NCBI GenBank assembly: GCA_903913215.1
Contig: CAIWKE010000003.1
Location: forward strand, 372,001-436,000
DNA: 64,000 nucleotides
From: an uncultured Holophagaceae bacterium
GTDB taxonomy: Bacteria; Acidobacteriota; Holophagae; Holophagales; Holophagaceae
Direction of reading: 5' to 3'
Of this stretch, positions 34,358 through 45,426 are shown piece by piece. Positions within the stretch are counted from its first letter, which is position 1. Each line of letters starts with the position of its first letter. The translations under genes were made by a program, and so were the position numbers. Below the pieces are notes generated by a model. It was given only the letters and a program-made list of their open reading frames with translations. It was not told the DNA's origin and ran no database searches.

Positions 34358-34786
34358 ATGGCACTCATTGATCAGATCAATCGCTATTTCGAATCGATCC
34401 CAGAGCCCAAGCAAACGGACATGCGGAGACTCCATGACGCCATCCTGGAGCTGAATCCTGGTTGCCAACTTTGGTTTCTCGACGGCAAAGACGGGAGCGG
34501 TAAGGTGGTGTCCAACCCAAGCATTGGTTATGGCACGTTGACCAAAAAATACGCCGATGGGAAAAACAAAGAGTTCTATCAGGCAGGTATCAGCGCGAAC
34601 TCAGCGGGTCTGTCGGTCTACATCATGGGCATGGACGACAAGAAGTATTTGCAAGAAAATTACGCAGCCACAATCGGAAAGGCCAGCATCACGGGGTACT
34701 GCATCAAGTTCAAGGCGCTCAAGGATATTGACTTGGACACCCTAAAGCGTGCCATCCAAGATGGTATGGAACGAGCACGCGCCTGA
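34358..34786 (+). CDS. Cassette 5: DUF1801 (YdhG-like) protein
   Basis: 142 residues from the ATG at 34358, which has GGAGG 6 nt upstream; the longer frame from 34193 would translate the attC and is rejected. The sequence matches the DUF1801 fold: FESIPEPKQTDMRRLHDAIL, CQLWFLDGKDGSGKVVSNPS, IGYGTLTKKYADG and YIMGMDDKKYLQENY. DUF1801 proteins are small cytosolic proteins of unclear function, often found on mobile DNA. No attC follows, so this may be the last cassette or one that lost its site. Confidence 0.78.
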   Translation: MALIDQINRYFESIPEPKQTDMRRLHDAILELNPGCQLWFLDGKDGSGKVVSNPSIGYGTLTKKYADGKNKEFYQAGISANSAGLSVYIMGMDDKKYLQENYAATIGKASITGYCIKFKALKDIDLDTLKRAIQDGMERARA

Positions 34787-34823
34787 GCCCCCTCTTCTCC
34801 ACAGCTCTCATCAGGAGCCAGCC

Positions 34824-35177
34824 ATGACCTTTGGGAAGACCGCAGCATTCTGCCTCTCCCTCTGCCTTGCAGGACGGGCCTATGCACAGCAGCCGGGTGA
34901 GCACGGTACATCCATCAGCGATCCTGGGAATTCATTTGAAGTCCTGATGGCCAAGGTCGAGCAGGTGTTTTCCTATGCTGATGAAGCTGGCTTTCAATTC
35001 ATTGCCTACCAGATCTCATATCAAGGACATCCCGTGGTCGTCGAGGATCCTATTGGCTCTACGAACATTGCGGTGGGTGGCGAAGTCCGATTTCTCGTCA
35101 TTCGGCATGACATGACGAAGGCGCCGAGGCCGGGCAAGAAACTTCTCAGCTTCCTGGTCACCAAGCAGGTGGCCTGA
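34824..35177 (+). CDS. Small exported protein of unknown function
   Basis: 117 residues from the ATG at 34824, with CAGGAG 6 nt upstream. A signal peptide (about 1-22, ending in GRAYAQQ) precedes about 95 residues with VLMAKVEQVFSYADEAGFQFIAY, VVEDPIGSTNIAVGGEVRFL and KKLLSFLVTKQV. Family not recognised. It follows the last cassette gene by only 37 bp on the same strand. Its GC content is intermediate between the island and the chromosome, so it may be a cassette without attC. Confidence 0.62.
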   Translation: MTFGKTAAFCLSLCLAGRAYAQQPGEHGTSISDPGNSFEVLMAKVEQVFSYADEAGFQFIAYQISYQGHPVVVEDPIGSTNIAVGGEVRFLVIRHDMTKAPRPGKKLLSFLVTKQVA

Positions 35178-35205
35178 GCCCCTGCTTCCTTCCCAAGGTC
35201 GGCCG

Positions 35206-35508
35206 ATGCCCATTTTCGCGGAGCCCTACAAACCACCCCCACCCGATCCAATCCCGATCTTTGGGGAACCCCCCTTCGGACCAGCCCTCATGGCGGAGCT
35301 GGTTCGCACGCTCGAACAGCGTGGCTGGGCCTGTGACCATACCCTGAAGCAGGTGAAGGCCTTCCTCCAGGCGAAAGACCTCGACGTTGAGCCTGTGTTC
35401 AAGTGGCTATACCGGAGTCACCTCTACTGCGACTGCGCCCTTGTGAAGGCCTTCCACCAGCACACCTTTCCTCAGGCCGGAGACAGCCCGGGTCCCAGGG
35501 CCGGTTAA
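35206..35508 (+). CDS. DUF2695-like small protein
   Basis: 100 residues. The C-terminal half, TLKQVKAFLQAKDLDVEPVF followed by KWLYRSHLYCDCALVKAF, resembles DUF2695, whose hallmark is a WL..NGGYCDCEVL-type ending with the CDC pair. The N-terminus is Pro-rich (EPYKPPPPDPIPIFGEPPFG). The function of the family is unknown. It lies 28 bp after the preceding gene on the same strand. Confidence 0.6.
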   Translation: MPIFAEPYKPPPPDPIPIFGEPPFGPALMAELVRTLEQRGWACDHTLKQVKAFLQAKDLDVEPVFKWLYRSHLYCDCALVKAFHQHTFPQAGDSPGPRAG

Positions 35509-35547
35509 CATCGAGCCAGCCGACGTCCCCGCGCAAAGGATTCCATT

Positions 35548-35886
35548 TTGAGCCAGCTGCCTGCCTGCCCCACCTGCAAGTCTGATTACACCTACGAGAG
35601 CGACGGCGGGTTTGTCTGCCCGGAATGCGCCCATGAGTGGACCCTGGCGCTGGATACACCTCAGGAGCAGGAGGCCATCATCCGGGACGCCAACGGGAAT
35701 GTCCTGCAGAACGGGGATTCCGTCACCCTCATCAAGGACCTGAAGGTCAAGGGCAGCCCCTCCCCCCTGAAGATGGGCACCAAGGTCAAGAACATCCGCC
35801 TGGTGGAGGGCGATCACAACATCGACTGCAAGATCGAAGGCTTCGGCGCCATGAGCCTGAAATCGGAATTCGTCAAAAAGAGCTGA
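35548..35886 (+). CDS. yjdM: YjdM/PhnA-family zinc-ribbon protein
   Basis: 112 residues from a TTG at 35548 (AAAGGA 7 nt upstream). The N-terminal zinc ribbon has [11 protein letters not shown] and CPECAHEW, four cysteines in two pairs. The C-terminal SH3-like PhnA domain contains [30 protein letters not shown] and [20 protein letters not shown]. The family was once linked to phosphonate use but its members are of uncertain function. Length and domains are complete. Confidence 0.9.
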   Translation: MSQLPACPTCKSDYTYESDGGFVCPECAHEWTLALDTPQEQEAIIRDANGNVLQNGDSVTLIKDLKVKGSPSPLKMGTKVKNIRLVEGDHNIDCKIEGFGAMSLKSEFVKKS

Positions 35887-36092
35887 GCCCCCGCCTGCGC
35901 AGGCCTGTGGGGTGGCCCATCCACACGCTTTCTTCCAGTGCGCCGTCCCACCCACCGTCGCGAGCCTCGATCCCGGTTGCCGATTCCATGAATTGCCAGG
36001 ATCTGTCCACACTCTTTCTTACACTTCAGGGGCCCATGCCCAAGGGCCTTCGGGCAACTGCCATGCTGTCGATCGCACCAGGCTGAGGGCCC

Positions 36093-36452
36093 ATGGACGA
36101 TCGGATCAGCAACCTCGAAGCACTGAAGACCAAGCTGGCGGAACTGCTGGATCGCAGTGGGCTCCGGTTCAGCGACCAGGGACACCACGCCACCGCCTGC
36201 TGGGTCGAGGGTCCACCGCATGCGGTCTTCGCGCTGCTGAAGCGCAAGACTGCGCCTGAGCTCTGGTCCCAGTCTGGGAATGTCCTGTGGACCTACAAGA
36301 ATCCAGTCGAGAACATCCTCATCACCCTGCAGAGCGGGAGTATCCATGACTCCACACTCATGATGGCTTCGGTGATCTCCCTGCATGTGGAGTACATGGC
36401 AAGGCGGCAGCAGGCCCCCGCGGAAGAGGCCCTGCAGGAAACCATCGCCTGA
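36093..36452 (+). CDS. Hypothetical cytosolic protein
   Basis: 119 residues, starting MDDRISNLEALKTKLAELLD. A mixed alpha/beta pattern is visible (HHATACWVEGPPHAVFALLK, ENILITLQSGSIHDSTLMMA), with no signal peptide or membrane segment. GAGGG lies close to the ATG. I recognise no family. The 206-bp gap before it (35887-36092) shows no attC, promoter or repeat that I can support. Confidence 0.55.
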   Translation: MDDRISNLEALKTKLAELLDRSGLRFSDQGHHATACWVEGPPHAVFALLKRKTAPELWSQSGNVLWTYKNPVENILITLQSGSIHDSTLMMASVISLHVEYMARRQQAPAEEALQETIA

Positions 36453-36497
36453 ACCACTGCGGGGGCCGGGAGCTTCGCCACCACCCCCAGGCAGGGC

Positions 36498-37409
36498 CTA
36501 CTTCCGCCTAAGCACCATGCGGATCTGGTTCCCCTTGGCGTTGAAGTGGACCTCGTCCATGACCAGGAGGATGAGGGGCAGGCCGCGACCGCAGTGGGGA
36601 GCCAGGTCCGAGTCGCCGGGCAGGGGCGACATCTGGCTGGCGTCAAAGCCCGGGCCTTCGTCACTGATCTCCAGCTCGAAGCGCTCCGTGTCCATGGCCA
36701 GGCGCACCTCGATGAGGCGCCCCGCGTACGCGGGGTCCGCCATGCGCTCGGCGCGCAAGGTCACGTAGGCATCCTCGGCGGCGAAGAGGTCGCCCTTGAG
36801 GTGCGACTCCAGCTCCAGGTTGCCGTGCTCCAGGGCGTTCACCAGGGCTTCGTGGAAGGCCATGGAGATGACGTCCACGTTATTGAGGGAGGCGAAGCCC
36901 ATGGGCACCAGGCGGTCCGAGAGGTGCCGCACGAGGCTGGGCACCTCCAGCTCGTCCGAGCGGAAGAGGAAGTGGCGGCGCTCGTTCACCAGACCCCGCA
37001 GGCCGTCATCCGCCAGGCGGAAGTCCCGGTGCATGTCCACGAGATGGAAGACACTCTGGACCAGGTCGCGGATGGCCACGGGCTTCATGAAGAGGTTCGA
37101 AGCCCCCAGGCGCATGGCCCGAATGGCGTAGTCGACCGAGGCCTGGCCCGTCATGAGCACCACGGGCAGATGGGGCTGGGTGGCCTTCACTTTGTGGATG
37201 ACATCGAAGCCGTCCAGGCCTTCCATGTGGATATCGCTGATGACCAAGTCGAATTCCGGGGCCGAGGGATTCTGCAGCAGCTCCAGGGCCTGGGCCGCGT
37301 CGGGGTAGGCGTGGACCTCCATGCCGTAGTGGCCCAGGACCGACTGCACCATGTCCAGAACGGCCGAATCATCGTCGATGAGCAGGATGTGCGCAGCCCT
37401 ACGTTTCAT
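36498..37409 (-). CDS. Response regulator with RsbW-like HATPase output
   Basis: 303 residues. A receiver domain (about 6-125) has LLIDDDSAVLD, phospho-acceptor Asp59 in VISDIHMEGLDG, LMTGQ and the switch Lys in FMKPV. The C-terminal half (about 150-300) is an HATPase_c_2 domain of the RsbW/SpoIIAB type, with FHEALVNALEHGN as N-box, ISDEGPGFD as G1 and HCGRGLPLILLVMD as G2. This architecture suggests a phosphorylation-controlled protein kinase or anti-sigma factor of a partner-switching pathway. The matching PP2C phosphatase class is present at 8.2-9.8 kb. No sigma or STAS gene is adjacent. Confidence 0.88.
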   Translation of the reverse strand: MKRRAAHILLIDDDSAVLDMVQSVLGHYGMEVHAYPDAAQALELLQNPSAPEFDLVISDIHMEGLDGFDVIHKVKATQPHLPVVLMTGQASVDYAIRAMRLGASNLFMKPVAIRDLVQSVFHLVDMHRDFRLADDGLRGLVNERRHFLFRSDELEVPSLVRHLSDRLVPMGFASLNNVDVISMAFHEALVNALEHGNLELESHLKGDLFAAEDAYVTLRAERMADPAYAGRLIEVRLAMDTERFELEISDEGPGFDASQMSPLPGDSDLAPHCGRGLPLILLVMDEVHFNAKGNQIRMVLRRK

Positions 37410-37475
37410 GCAGACTCCCAGCTCCTCAGTCTATGCCGCCATCTCAAAATGAGTCGCCCTACTACAATAGCCATT

Positions 37476-38759
37476 TCATTTTGAGCCGTGGGCGTCATCT
37501 GGGGCCGGCAGGTAGGGCGCGATGAGGCCCCAGGTGCGATCCAAGGCGCCCTGCAGACATTCCGGCAGGACCCCGGGCGCGCTTGGGCGCAGGGGCGCCC
37601 CGGCCAGAGCCGCCAGGATCCGGGTCTCCAGGGCGGGGATCTCCACGATCTCCAGCAGGCCCGCGGACACGAGGGGCGGCACCAGGTCCCCGAAGTTGGC
37701 GCAACCAGGCCCCAGGAGGGTAATCAGCCCGGCCCGTACGGGCTCCAGGGGATTGTGGCCCCCCGCGGCGGTCCAGCCCCCCGCCACCAGGGCCACCGTG
37801 CCCTCCGCATAGGCCGCAGGCAGCTCGCCCAGGGTGTCCAGCAGGAGCACGTCGGTGCCCTCCCAGACGCCTGCGTCGGGCCAACGGGAAGGATCAGACC
37901 AGGCCGAGGCCCGACGGAAGGCCAGGCCCCGCTGAATGAAGGCTGCGGCCACGGCCTCGAAACGCCGGGGCTGCCGGGGGGCCAGGATGAGCCGCAGGCC
38001 CGGATACCGCCCGCGCAGGCCGGCCCAGAGGCCCACCAGCAGCTCTTCCTCGCCTTCCACGGTATTGCCCGCCACCAGCACAGGAGCGGCCGCCCAGGCC
38101 GTGCGCAGGGCCGCCCAGCCCCCGTGCAGGGGCCGCGGAGGCGGCAGGTCAGCCTTGAGGTTGCCGCCCAGGGCCACCCGGGGGGCCCCCAGGCGGCGGA
38201 AGGCATCGGCACTGACCTCGTCCCGGCCCGCCACCAGGCTCAACCGCGAGGCCGCCCGCCGCAGCCAGGGCCCGCCCCGTTCCAGGGACTTCTCCGTGAG
38301 CCGCCCATTCACCACCAGGCGGGGCACGCCGCGGGCCTCCAGGGCCTCCAGCAGGCCCGGCCAGAGTTCCGTTTCCAGGGCGATGAAGGCCCCTGGGGGC
38401 CGCAGCAGGAAACACTCCAGGCCCGCCGGATCGTCCAGGGGGAAGGCCCCGCCGCTGATGAGGCCCGTGCCGCCATCCCAATCCGGCAGGCGCCGCTGCA
38501 GCAGTTCCAGCCCGGCGGGTGTGCCGGTGCTGAGGTGCACTCGCTGCCCCGCCGCCCGCAGGCGGACCAGCAGGCCATCCGCCAGCAACAGCTCGCCCAC
38601 GCTCACGGCGTGCAGCCAGATCCAGCGCCCCGCGGGCAGGTCCGGCGCGGTGGCGCTCAGCCGCAGCTGCCAGCCCGCCGGCAGCCCCGGCGCGCAGGCC
38701 CGGGCCAGGGCCCCCGCCAGGGAGACCAGCACCCGGTAACTGAGATCCAGCGCGTCCAC
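37476..38759 (-). CDS. waaA: 3-deoxy-D-manno-octulosonic acid (Kdo) transferase
   Basis: 427 residues from a GTG at 38759; no better start is visible. The N-terminal HAVSVGE contains the proposed catalytic Glu (Glu56). FIALETELWPGLLEA, LVVNGRLTEKSLE and LVAGNTVEGEEELL follow. The C-terminal nucleotide-sugar half has LILAPRQPRRFEAVA, LLLDTLGELPAAYA and GGHNPLEPVRAG. It transfers Kdo from CMP-Kdo to lipid IVA at the inner membrane, so the organism should have lipopolysaccharide. It is divergent from the CobW-type gene with only 45 bp between. Confidence 0.95.
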   Translation of the reverse strand: MDALDLSYRVLVSLAGALARACAPGLPAGWQLRLSATAPDLPAGRWIWLHAVSVGELLLADGLLVRLRAAGQRVHLSTGTPAGLELLQRRLPDWDGGTGLISGGAFPLDDPAGLECFLLRPPGAFIALETELWPGLLEALEARGVPRLVVNGRLTEKSLERGGPWLRRAASRLSLVAGRDEVSADAFRRLGAPRVALGGNLKADLPPPRPLHGGWAALRTAWAAAPVLVAGNTVEGEEELLVGLWAGLRGRYPGLRLILAPRQPRRFEAVAAAFIQRGLAFRRASAWSDPSRWPDAGVWEGTDVLLLDTLGELPAAYAEGTVALVAGGWTAAGGHNPLEPVRAGLITLLGPGCANFGDLVPPLVSAGLLEIVEIPALETRILAALAGAPLRPSAPGVLPECLQGALDRTWGLIAPYLPAPDDAHGSK

Positions 38760-38804
38760 CCCAACACGCTCTCATATTTCGCGGCTAGGCGGCATCATAG
38801 GTAG

Positions 38805-39824
38805 ATGGAACCTCGCCTCGCTCTGGACATCCTCATCGTCACCGGCCCTCTGGGGGCGGGGAAGACCACGGCTGTGAACCGCCTGCTGAAGGCCGAGGTG
38901 GCGGCGGGGCGGCGGGTGGCGGTGCTCATCAACGAGTTCGGGGCCGTGAGCGTGGACGGCGCCCTGGTGGACGCGGAGCGGCCCGAACTGGCAGGCGTCG
39001 AGAACCTGGTGAACGGCTGCGCCTGCTGCAGTCTGCGGGATGACGTGGTGGCCACCCTCAAGGCCTGGTGCGATCAGCCCCAGGGCGTTGGGCCGGATCG
39101 CGTGGTGCTGGAGACCACGGGCCTGGCGGACCCCACGGACCTGCTGGATCTGGAGCTGGAGCCCGAGCTGGTCGGGCGCCTGCGCTTGGCGGGCCTGCTC
39201 ACGGTGCTCTCGTGCCTGGCCCCGGTGGACCACCTCCAGACCAAGCCCCTGCTCCACCGCCAGGCGGCCCTGGCCAGCCTCATCCACCTCAGCAAAGCGG
39301 ACCTGGATCCCTCGGCCGCCGTCGCCTGGGAATCGGAGCTGCGCACAGCGTTCAAGCAGATCCCGCTCATCGCCACACGCCATGGCGAGGCCCCGGCGGG
39401 CAGCCCTGATCCCTGGCTGGGGGATCTGCGGCCCCTGCCTGAGGGTTGGGCCCCCAGTGGGGATACCAGCTTCGCGGCGGCCCGGTCCTTCCATCTGGAC
39501 TGGGACCACCCCGTGGACCCGGCCGCCCTGGAGGCCCTGCTGCTGGCCCCCCCGGAGCAGGGCGAACTGCTGCGGGCCAAGGGGGTCTGCGCCTTCGCGG
39601 GCTGGGCCCCCCGCAACGACGGCAGCGACCGCTGGGCCTTCCAGCTGGCGGACGGCCGCCTGGAGATCTCGCCCCTGCCCCTCCGCGCCGACGGCACCGC
39701 CCCGGCCTGCGTGGCTGTGGTTATCGGCACCGGTCTGGACGGCGGCGAGTGGAAGCAGGCCCTGCGGGAGCTGGAGCGCCCCCCTGAGGGTGCCCGGCGG
39801 AAGGTGAGCCTGAAGCCCCGCTGA
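38805..39824 (+). CDS. CobW/COG0523 (G3E) GTPase, putative metallochaperone
   Basis: 339 residues. Walker A GPLGAGKTTAVNRLL (about 14-28), LINEFGAVSVDG, the metal-binding NGCACCSLRDD (the CxCC motif), LETTGLADPTDLL and HLSKADLD in place of NKxD are all recognisable. The C-terminal CobW_C-like part (about 230-339) is present. Family members deliver zinc, cobalt or nickel to client enzymes using GTP. SKAD instead of NKxD suggests relaxed nucleotide specificity. The client metal cannot be told from context. Confidence 0.9.
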   Translation: MEPRLALDILIVTGPLGAGKTTAVNRLLKAEVAAGRRVAVLINEFGAVSVDGALVDAERPELAGVENLVNGCACCSLRDDVVATLKAWCDQPQGVGPDRVVLETTGLADPTDLLDLELEPELVGRLRLAGLLTVLSCLAPVDHLQTKPLLHRQAALASLIHLSKADLDPSAAVAWESELRTAFKQIPLIATRHGEAPAGSPDPWLGDLRPLPEGWAPSGDTSFAAARSFHLDWDHPVDPAALEALLLAPPEQGELLRAKGVCAFAGWAPRNDGSDRWAFQLADGRLEISPLPLRADGTAPACVAVVIGTGLDGGEWKQALRELERPPEGARRKVSLKPR

Positions 39825-39927
39825 CCCTGGGCTCCCTCGAACGGCAAGGAACCTCCCGGAAAATCTAGACGTCGCTACAGCTTTATTTCAGAATCGCCGA
39901 TAGTGAATCAACACCTGCGGACGGTTC

Positions 39928-41295
39928 ATGCTCAAGCGGCTCGGGATCAGGAAAGATGAACCGCCGGACCGGGAGGCCGTGCAGGCCGACGCGCAGCAGA
40001 TCCTGGCCTACCTGGAGGAGCTGAGTCGCCTGGGCAGCCTAGTGCATCTGCTGCTGCGCTCGGAGCCTGCCACCTGCCTGGGGGCCCGGGTGGGGCCAGT
40101 GAATGAAGAGGATGGCTCCTTCTCCCTCAGCTTTCCGCACCAGGTGCCGCGGCTCAAGCCGGGCGAGGTTGTGGCCCTGCACTTCCCCCTGGCGGGCATG
40201 CGCTTCGAGGCTGAGATCACCTTCCTCGATCGGGGCCGCTACATGGAAAGCCGCTTCCGCCTGCCGAAGAAGGTGCGCTTCGCGGACCGCCGCATCAGCC
40301 ACCGCGCCCGCATCGGCGCCAGGGAAAAGGCCAGCGTGGCGGTCTTTGAAAGCCTCTTCGAAGGCATGGCGGCCTCGGGGCGCCTGGTGAACCTCAGCAT
40401 GGAGGGCCTCTGCCTGCGCCTGGAGCGGGCCATCCAGGTCCAGGACGGCCGGCGCCTGGCCCCCCATCCAGACCTTTTCACCGTGTGCAACGAGCTTCAA
40501 GTGGTGCGCATCCTGAACCTGCCCCACCTGCCCACCATTGAGTGCTCCGGGGAGATCCACCATTGCGCCCCGGTGGCCGGGGGGGCGATCCACCTGGGCC
40601 TCCGCCTCACGGGCCTGGGCAGCGTGGACTTCCAGAACCTCGAACGCTTCATGATGCGTCGGCTGCCCAGCTTCGGTCACAGCTTCCCCAGCCGCCGCCG
40701 CCATGGGGCCGGGCAGGAACCGGAAGACGAGGACAGCGTGGCCCTGGGGGAAGCCGAGGAGGAGGGCCTGGACCTGGAGCTCCCCGATGACCCGGAAGGC
40801 TTCGAGGAGATGCTGGGCGGCCTCCTAGAAGCTCCCGAAACCAACCCGCTGGAAGCCACTGACGAGCAGCTCCCGGACCGGCTCCTGCGCTTCCGCCGCC
40901 GGACCAAGCGCCTGCTGGTCATCATGCCCGACGACCTGGACCGCAGCATATTCGTCTGCACCCTGCACATCGGCGGCTACTCCTGCTCCACGGAGGCGCG
41001 GAACCTCATCCAGGCCCTGGAGCTCACCAAACGGGTGCACATCGACGCCATCTTCCTGGACGAGCAGATCGGCCCTCTCGCGGGCACCGAAGTGGCAGTG
41101 CGACTGCGCAAGATGGGCCGCCTCGGGGATGCACCCATCTTCCTGTTCCACCAGGCCCCGGATGTGCGGGTCGTGCTATCCGCGAAGGCCGCCGGGGTCA
41201 ACCATGTGCTGAAGGTTCCCGTGGATTTCGATGGTGACCTCAAGGATCTGCTGGACCGCACTTTGGGGCTGATCAAGCGGGAGGGGCCTAATTAA
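39928..41295 (+). CDS. YcgR-like/PilZ protein with C-terminal receiver-like domain
   Basis: 455 residues. Residues about 30-115 look like a YcgR N-terminal beta domain (LGARVGPVNEEDGSFSLSFP, RLKPGEVVALHFPLAGMRFE). The next part contains RRISHRARIG, an RxxxR-type c-di-GMP motif, and LVNLSMEGLCLRL, the N-x-S-x-x-G motif, so it is a PilZ domain. After an acidic linker (about 265-320), residues 325-450 resemble a receiver: RLLVIMPDDLDRSIF, DAIFLDEQIGPLAGTEVA and HVLKVPVD. The protein probably links c-di-GMP to motility or surface functions. The receiver may be degenerate, because the first acidic pocket is altered. Confidence 0.8.
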   Translation: MLKRLGIRKDEPPDREAVQADAQQILAYLEELSRLGSLVHLLLRSEPATCLGARVGPVNEEDGSFSLSFPHQVPRLKPGEVVALHFPLAGMRFEAEITFLDRGRYMESRFRLPKKVRFADRRISHRARIGAREKASVAVFESLFEGMAASGRLVNLSMEGLCLRLERAIQVQDGRRLAPHPDLFTVCNELQVVRILNLPHLPTIECSGEIHHCAPVAGGAIHLGLRLTGLGSVDFQNLERFMMRRLPSFGHSFPSRRRHGAGQEPEDEDSVALGEAEEEGLDLELPDDPEGFEEMLGGLLEAPETNPLEATDEQLPDRLLRFRRRTKRLLVIMPDDLDRSIFVCTLHIGGYSCSTEARNLIQALELTKRVHIDAIFLDEQIGPLAGTEVAVRLRKMGRLGDAPIFLFHQAPDVRVVLSAKAAGVNHVLKVPVDFDGDLKDLLDRTLGLIKREGPN

Positions 41296-41358
41296 GCGTG
41301 AATCCCCCGTCCTTGGTATGATCGCAGTTCCCCTAGGGAAAGATCGCAAGGAGCAGGT

Positions 41359-43901
<2,543 letters not shown>

Positions 43902-43902
<1 letters not shown>

Positions 43903-44504
43903 TGGTCCGAGTGGTGCGACTCCTGGCGCCTGCCCTCTTGCTGCTGGCCCTGGCCTGCCAGCCCCAAGCTCCGGCCCCGGTCTATGGGCCCTGGGAGGAA
44001 GGCCTCACCCTCGCCTACGAAGACCCCACCCTGCCCCAGCCCCAGCGTGCCCAGGACCGCCTGCAGGTCCGTGTGGCCAAGGCCACCATGGCCCCGGGCC
44101 AGCCCCGCCTGGTGCAACTGGACCTGACCAGCATCCGAGGTGCCATGACCGCCAAGGTACAGCACCAGGGCGGCGGTCAAGCCCTCCTAGGCGAAGACGA
44201 CCACGTCCTGAGTCAGCTCCTGCCGCTTGGCTTCCCCACCACCAGCGTCTGGACCGAGCGGGGCACCGAGTTCCGCGTGGTGGGTCGCGCCACCTGGTCC
44301 GGGGCGGCCCTCCTACCCCGCACCGCCGATCCCATCGGCATCTGGGTCGAGGCCAAGCCTGACAAGGGCCCCCGTCGCCGCACCCTCTACCTGCCAAACT
44401 TCGGCGAGGTGGAGAGCATAGAGGAACGCGGCACTCAGTGGGTCACCGTGAACCGCCTGGTCGCCCAGGGGTACACGGACCTGCCCGCCATCAAACGCCG
44501 CTGA
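43902..44504 (+). CDS. Lipoprotein of unknown function
   Basis: 200 residues. MVRVVRLLAPALLLLALAC is a lipoprotein signal with Cys19. The mature region is beta-rich: AQDRLQVRVAKATMAPGQPR, VQLDLTSIRGAMTAKVQH, WTERGTEFRVVGRATWSG and LPNFGEVESIEERGTQWVTV. No family is recognised. The ATG shares a base with the tex stop (TGATG), and lepB starts 20 bp downstream, so the three form one transcription unit. Its envelope location fits with signal peptidase next door, though lipoproteins are processed by LspA. Confidence 0.72.
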
Positions 44505-44524
44505 AGTCCCGCCCCGGAGCCCCC

Positions 44525-45397
44525 ATGGCCGATGCCACCCCCGCCACCGAAGACCTCGAAATCGTGCTGCCCCCGGGCGCCGACAAGGGGATGGTGCGCG
44601 ACAACCTCGAAGTGATCTGCTTCGCCATGGTCCTGATCCTGTTCTTCAAGGCCTTCGTGGGCCAGCAGTTCAAGATCCCCTCGGCCTCCATGCGCAACAC
44701 GCTGATGATCGGCGACCACCTGCTGGCCAACAAGTTCATCTACGCCCGCCCCCAGTGGGCCTGGGAAGAGGCCCTCTTCCCCATGCGCTCGGTGCGGCGC
44801 GGGGACATCATCGTCTTCCGCTGGCCCATCGACCGCGACCAGGACTACGTGAAGCGCTGCGTAGCTGTGGCCGGTGACACCATTGAGATGCGGAACAAGC
44901 GGCTCTTCATCAACGGCAAACAGGTCACCGGCGCCTTCGAGCACATGTTCGGCCGCAGCCCCGAAGGCCCCACCCCCGGCCCCTGGCCCCCCGAGCGCTT
45001 CGCCGGCGATGCCGAGCGGCCCGTGGGCCTCTGGCGTCACACGGACCCCGAGGTACTGGCCCTGCACGCCCACAACCAGATGCAGGGCATGAACAGCCTG
45101 CGCCAGGATGGCTTCAAGGACAACCTGGGCCCCGTCACCGTGCCCCCGGGCCATGTCTTCGCCATGGGCGACAACCGCGACAACAGTGAGGACAGCCGCT
45201 ACTGGGGCTTCTTGCCCGTGGATCACTTGCGCGGCCGACCCTTCATCGTGTGGTGGAGCTTCCGCGAAGGCGACACGGACAACGACAACGGCCACGTGCC
45301 CGATGGTCCGGGGGATGTGCTCGGCGACTTCGTGGACGCCGGCCGCCACTTCCTCACCCGCACCCGCTGGGAGCGCACCGGGAATATCCCGGAATAG
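44525..45397 (+). CDS. lepB: Signal peptidase I
   Basis: 290 residues from the ATG at 44525, which has CGGAG upstream; the frame from 44438 lies in the previous gene. A transmembrane helix (about 29-45, EVICFAMVLILFFKAF) precedes the catalytic serine in IPSASMRNTL (Ser55) and the general base Lys110 in DYVKRCVAVAGD. GHVFAMGDNRDNSEDSRYWG is box E. It removes signal peptides from exported proteins. An insertion of about 60 residues between boxes D and E (about 137-195) is typical of longer Gram-negative enzymes. A terminator follows. Confidence 0.96.
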   Translation: MADATPATEDLEIVLPPGADKGMVRDNLEVICFAMVLILFFKAFVGQQFKIPSASMRNTLMIGDHLLANKFIYARPQWAWEEALFPMRSVRRGDIIVFRWPIDRDQDYVKRCVAVAGDTIEMRNKRLFINGKQVTGAFEHMFGRSPEGPTPGPWPPERFAGDAERPVGLWRHTDPEVLALHAHNQMQGMNSLRQDGFKDNLGPVTVPPGHVFAMGDNRDNSEDSRYWGFLPVDHLRGRPFIVWWSFREGDTDNDNGHVPDGPGDVLGDFVDAGRHFLTRTRWERTGNIPE

Positions 45398-45426
45398 GGG
45401 TTGGCCATCAGGATCATCACTCAGGA

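Larger units (their letters stand above)
31796..34786. mobile_element. Fossil chromosomal integron: broken intI, attI-like site and cassette array
   Basis: Seen directly: a minus-strand remnant of an integron-integrase N-terminus, an attI-like sequence ending in GTTAGGC, then plus-strand small genes with little spacing, three complete attC-like sites and one half site. The block is visibly more AT-rich than the roughly 70% GC flanks. Orientation is canonical, with intI pointing away from the cassettes. No intact integrase lies in the window, so any mobility would need one in trans. The right end is set at the last gene preceded by an attC; small genes beyond it may be decayed cassettes. Confidence 0.8.

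Noticed and set aside
35499-35530. attC-like GGCCGGTTAACATCGAGCC after the DUF2695-like gene
   Set aside because: It overlaps the stop codon and has no R' GTTRRRY core or R'' partner at the right distance.
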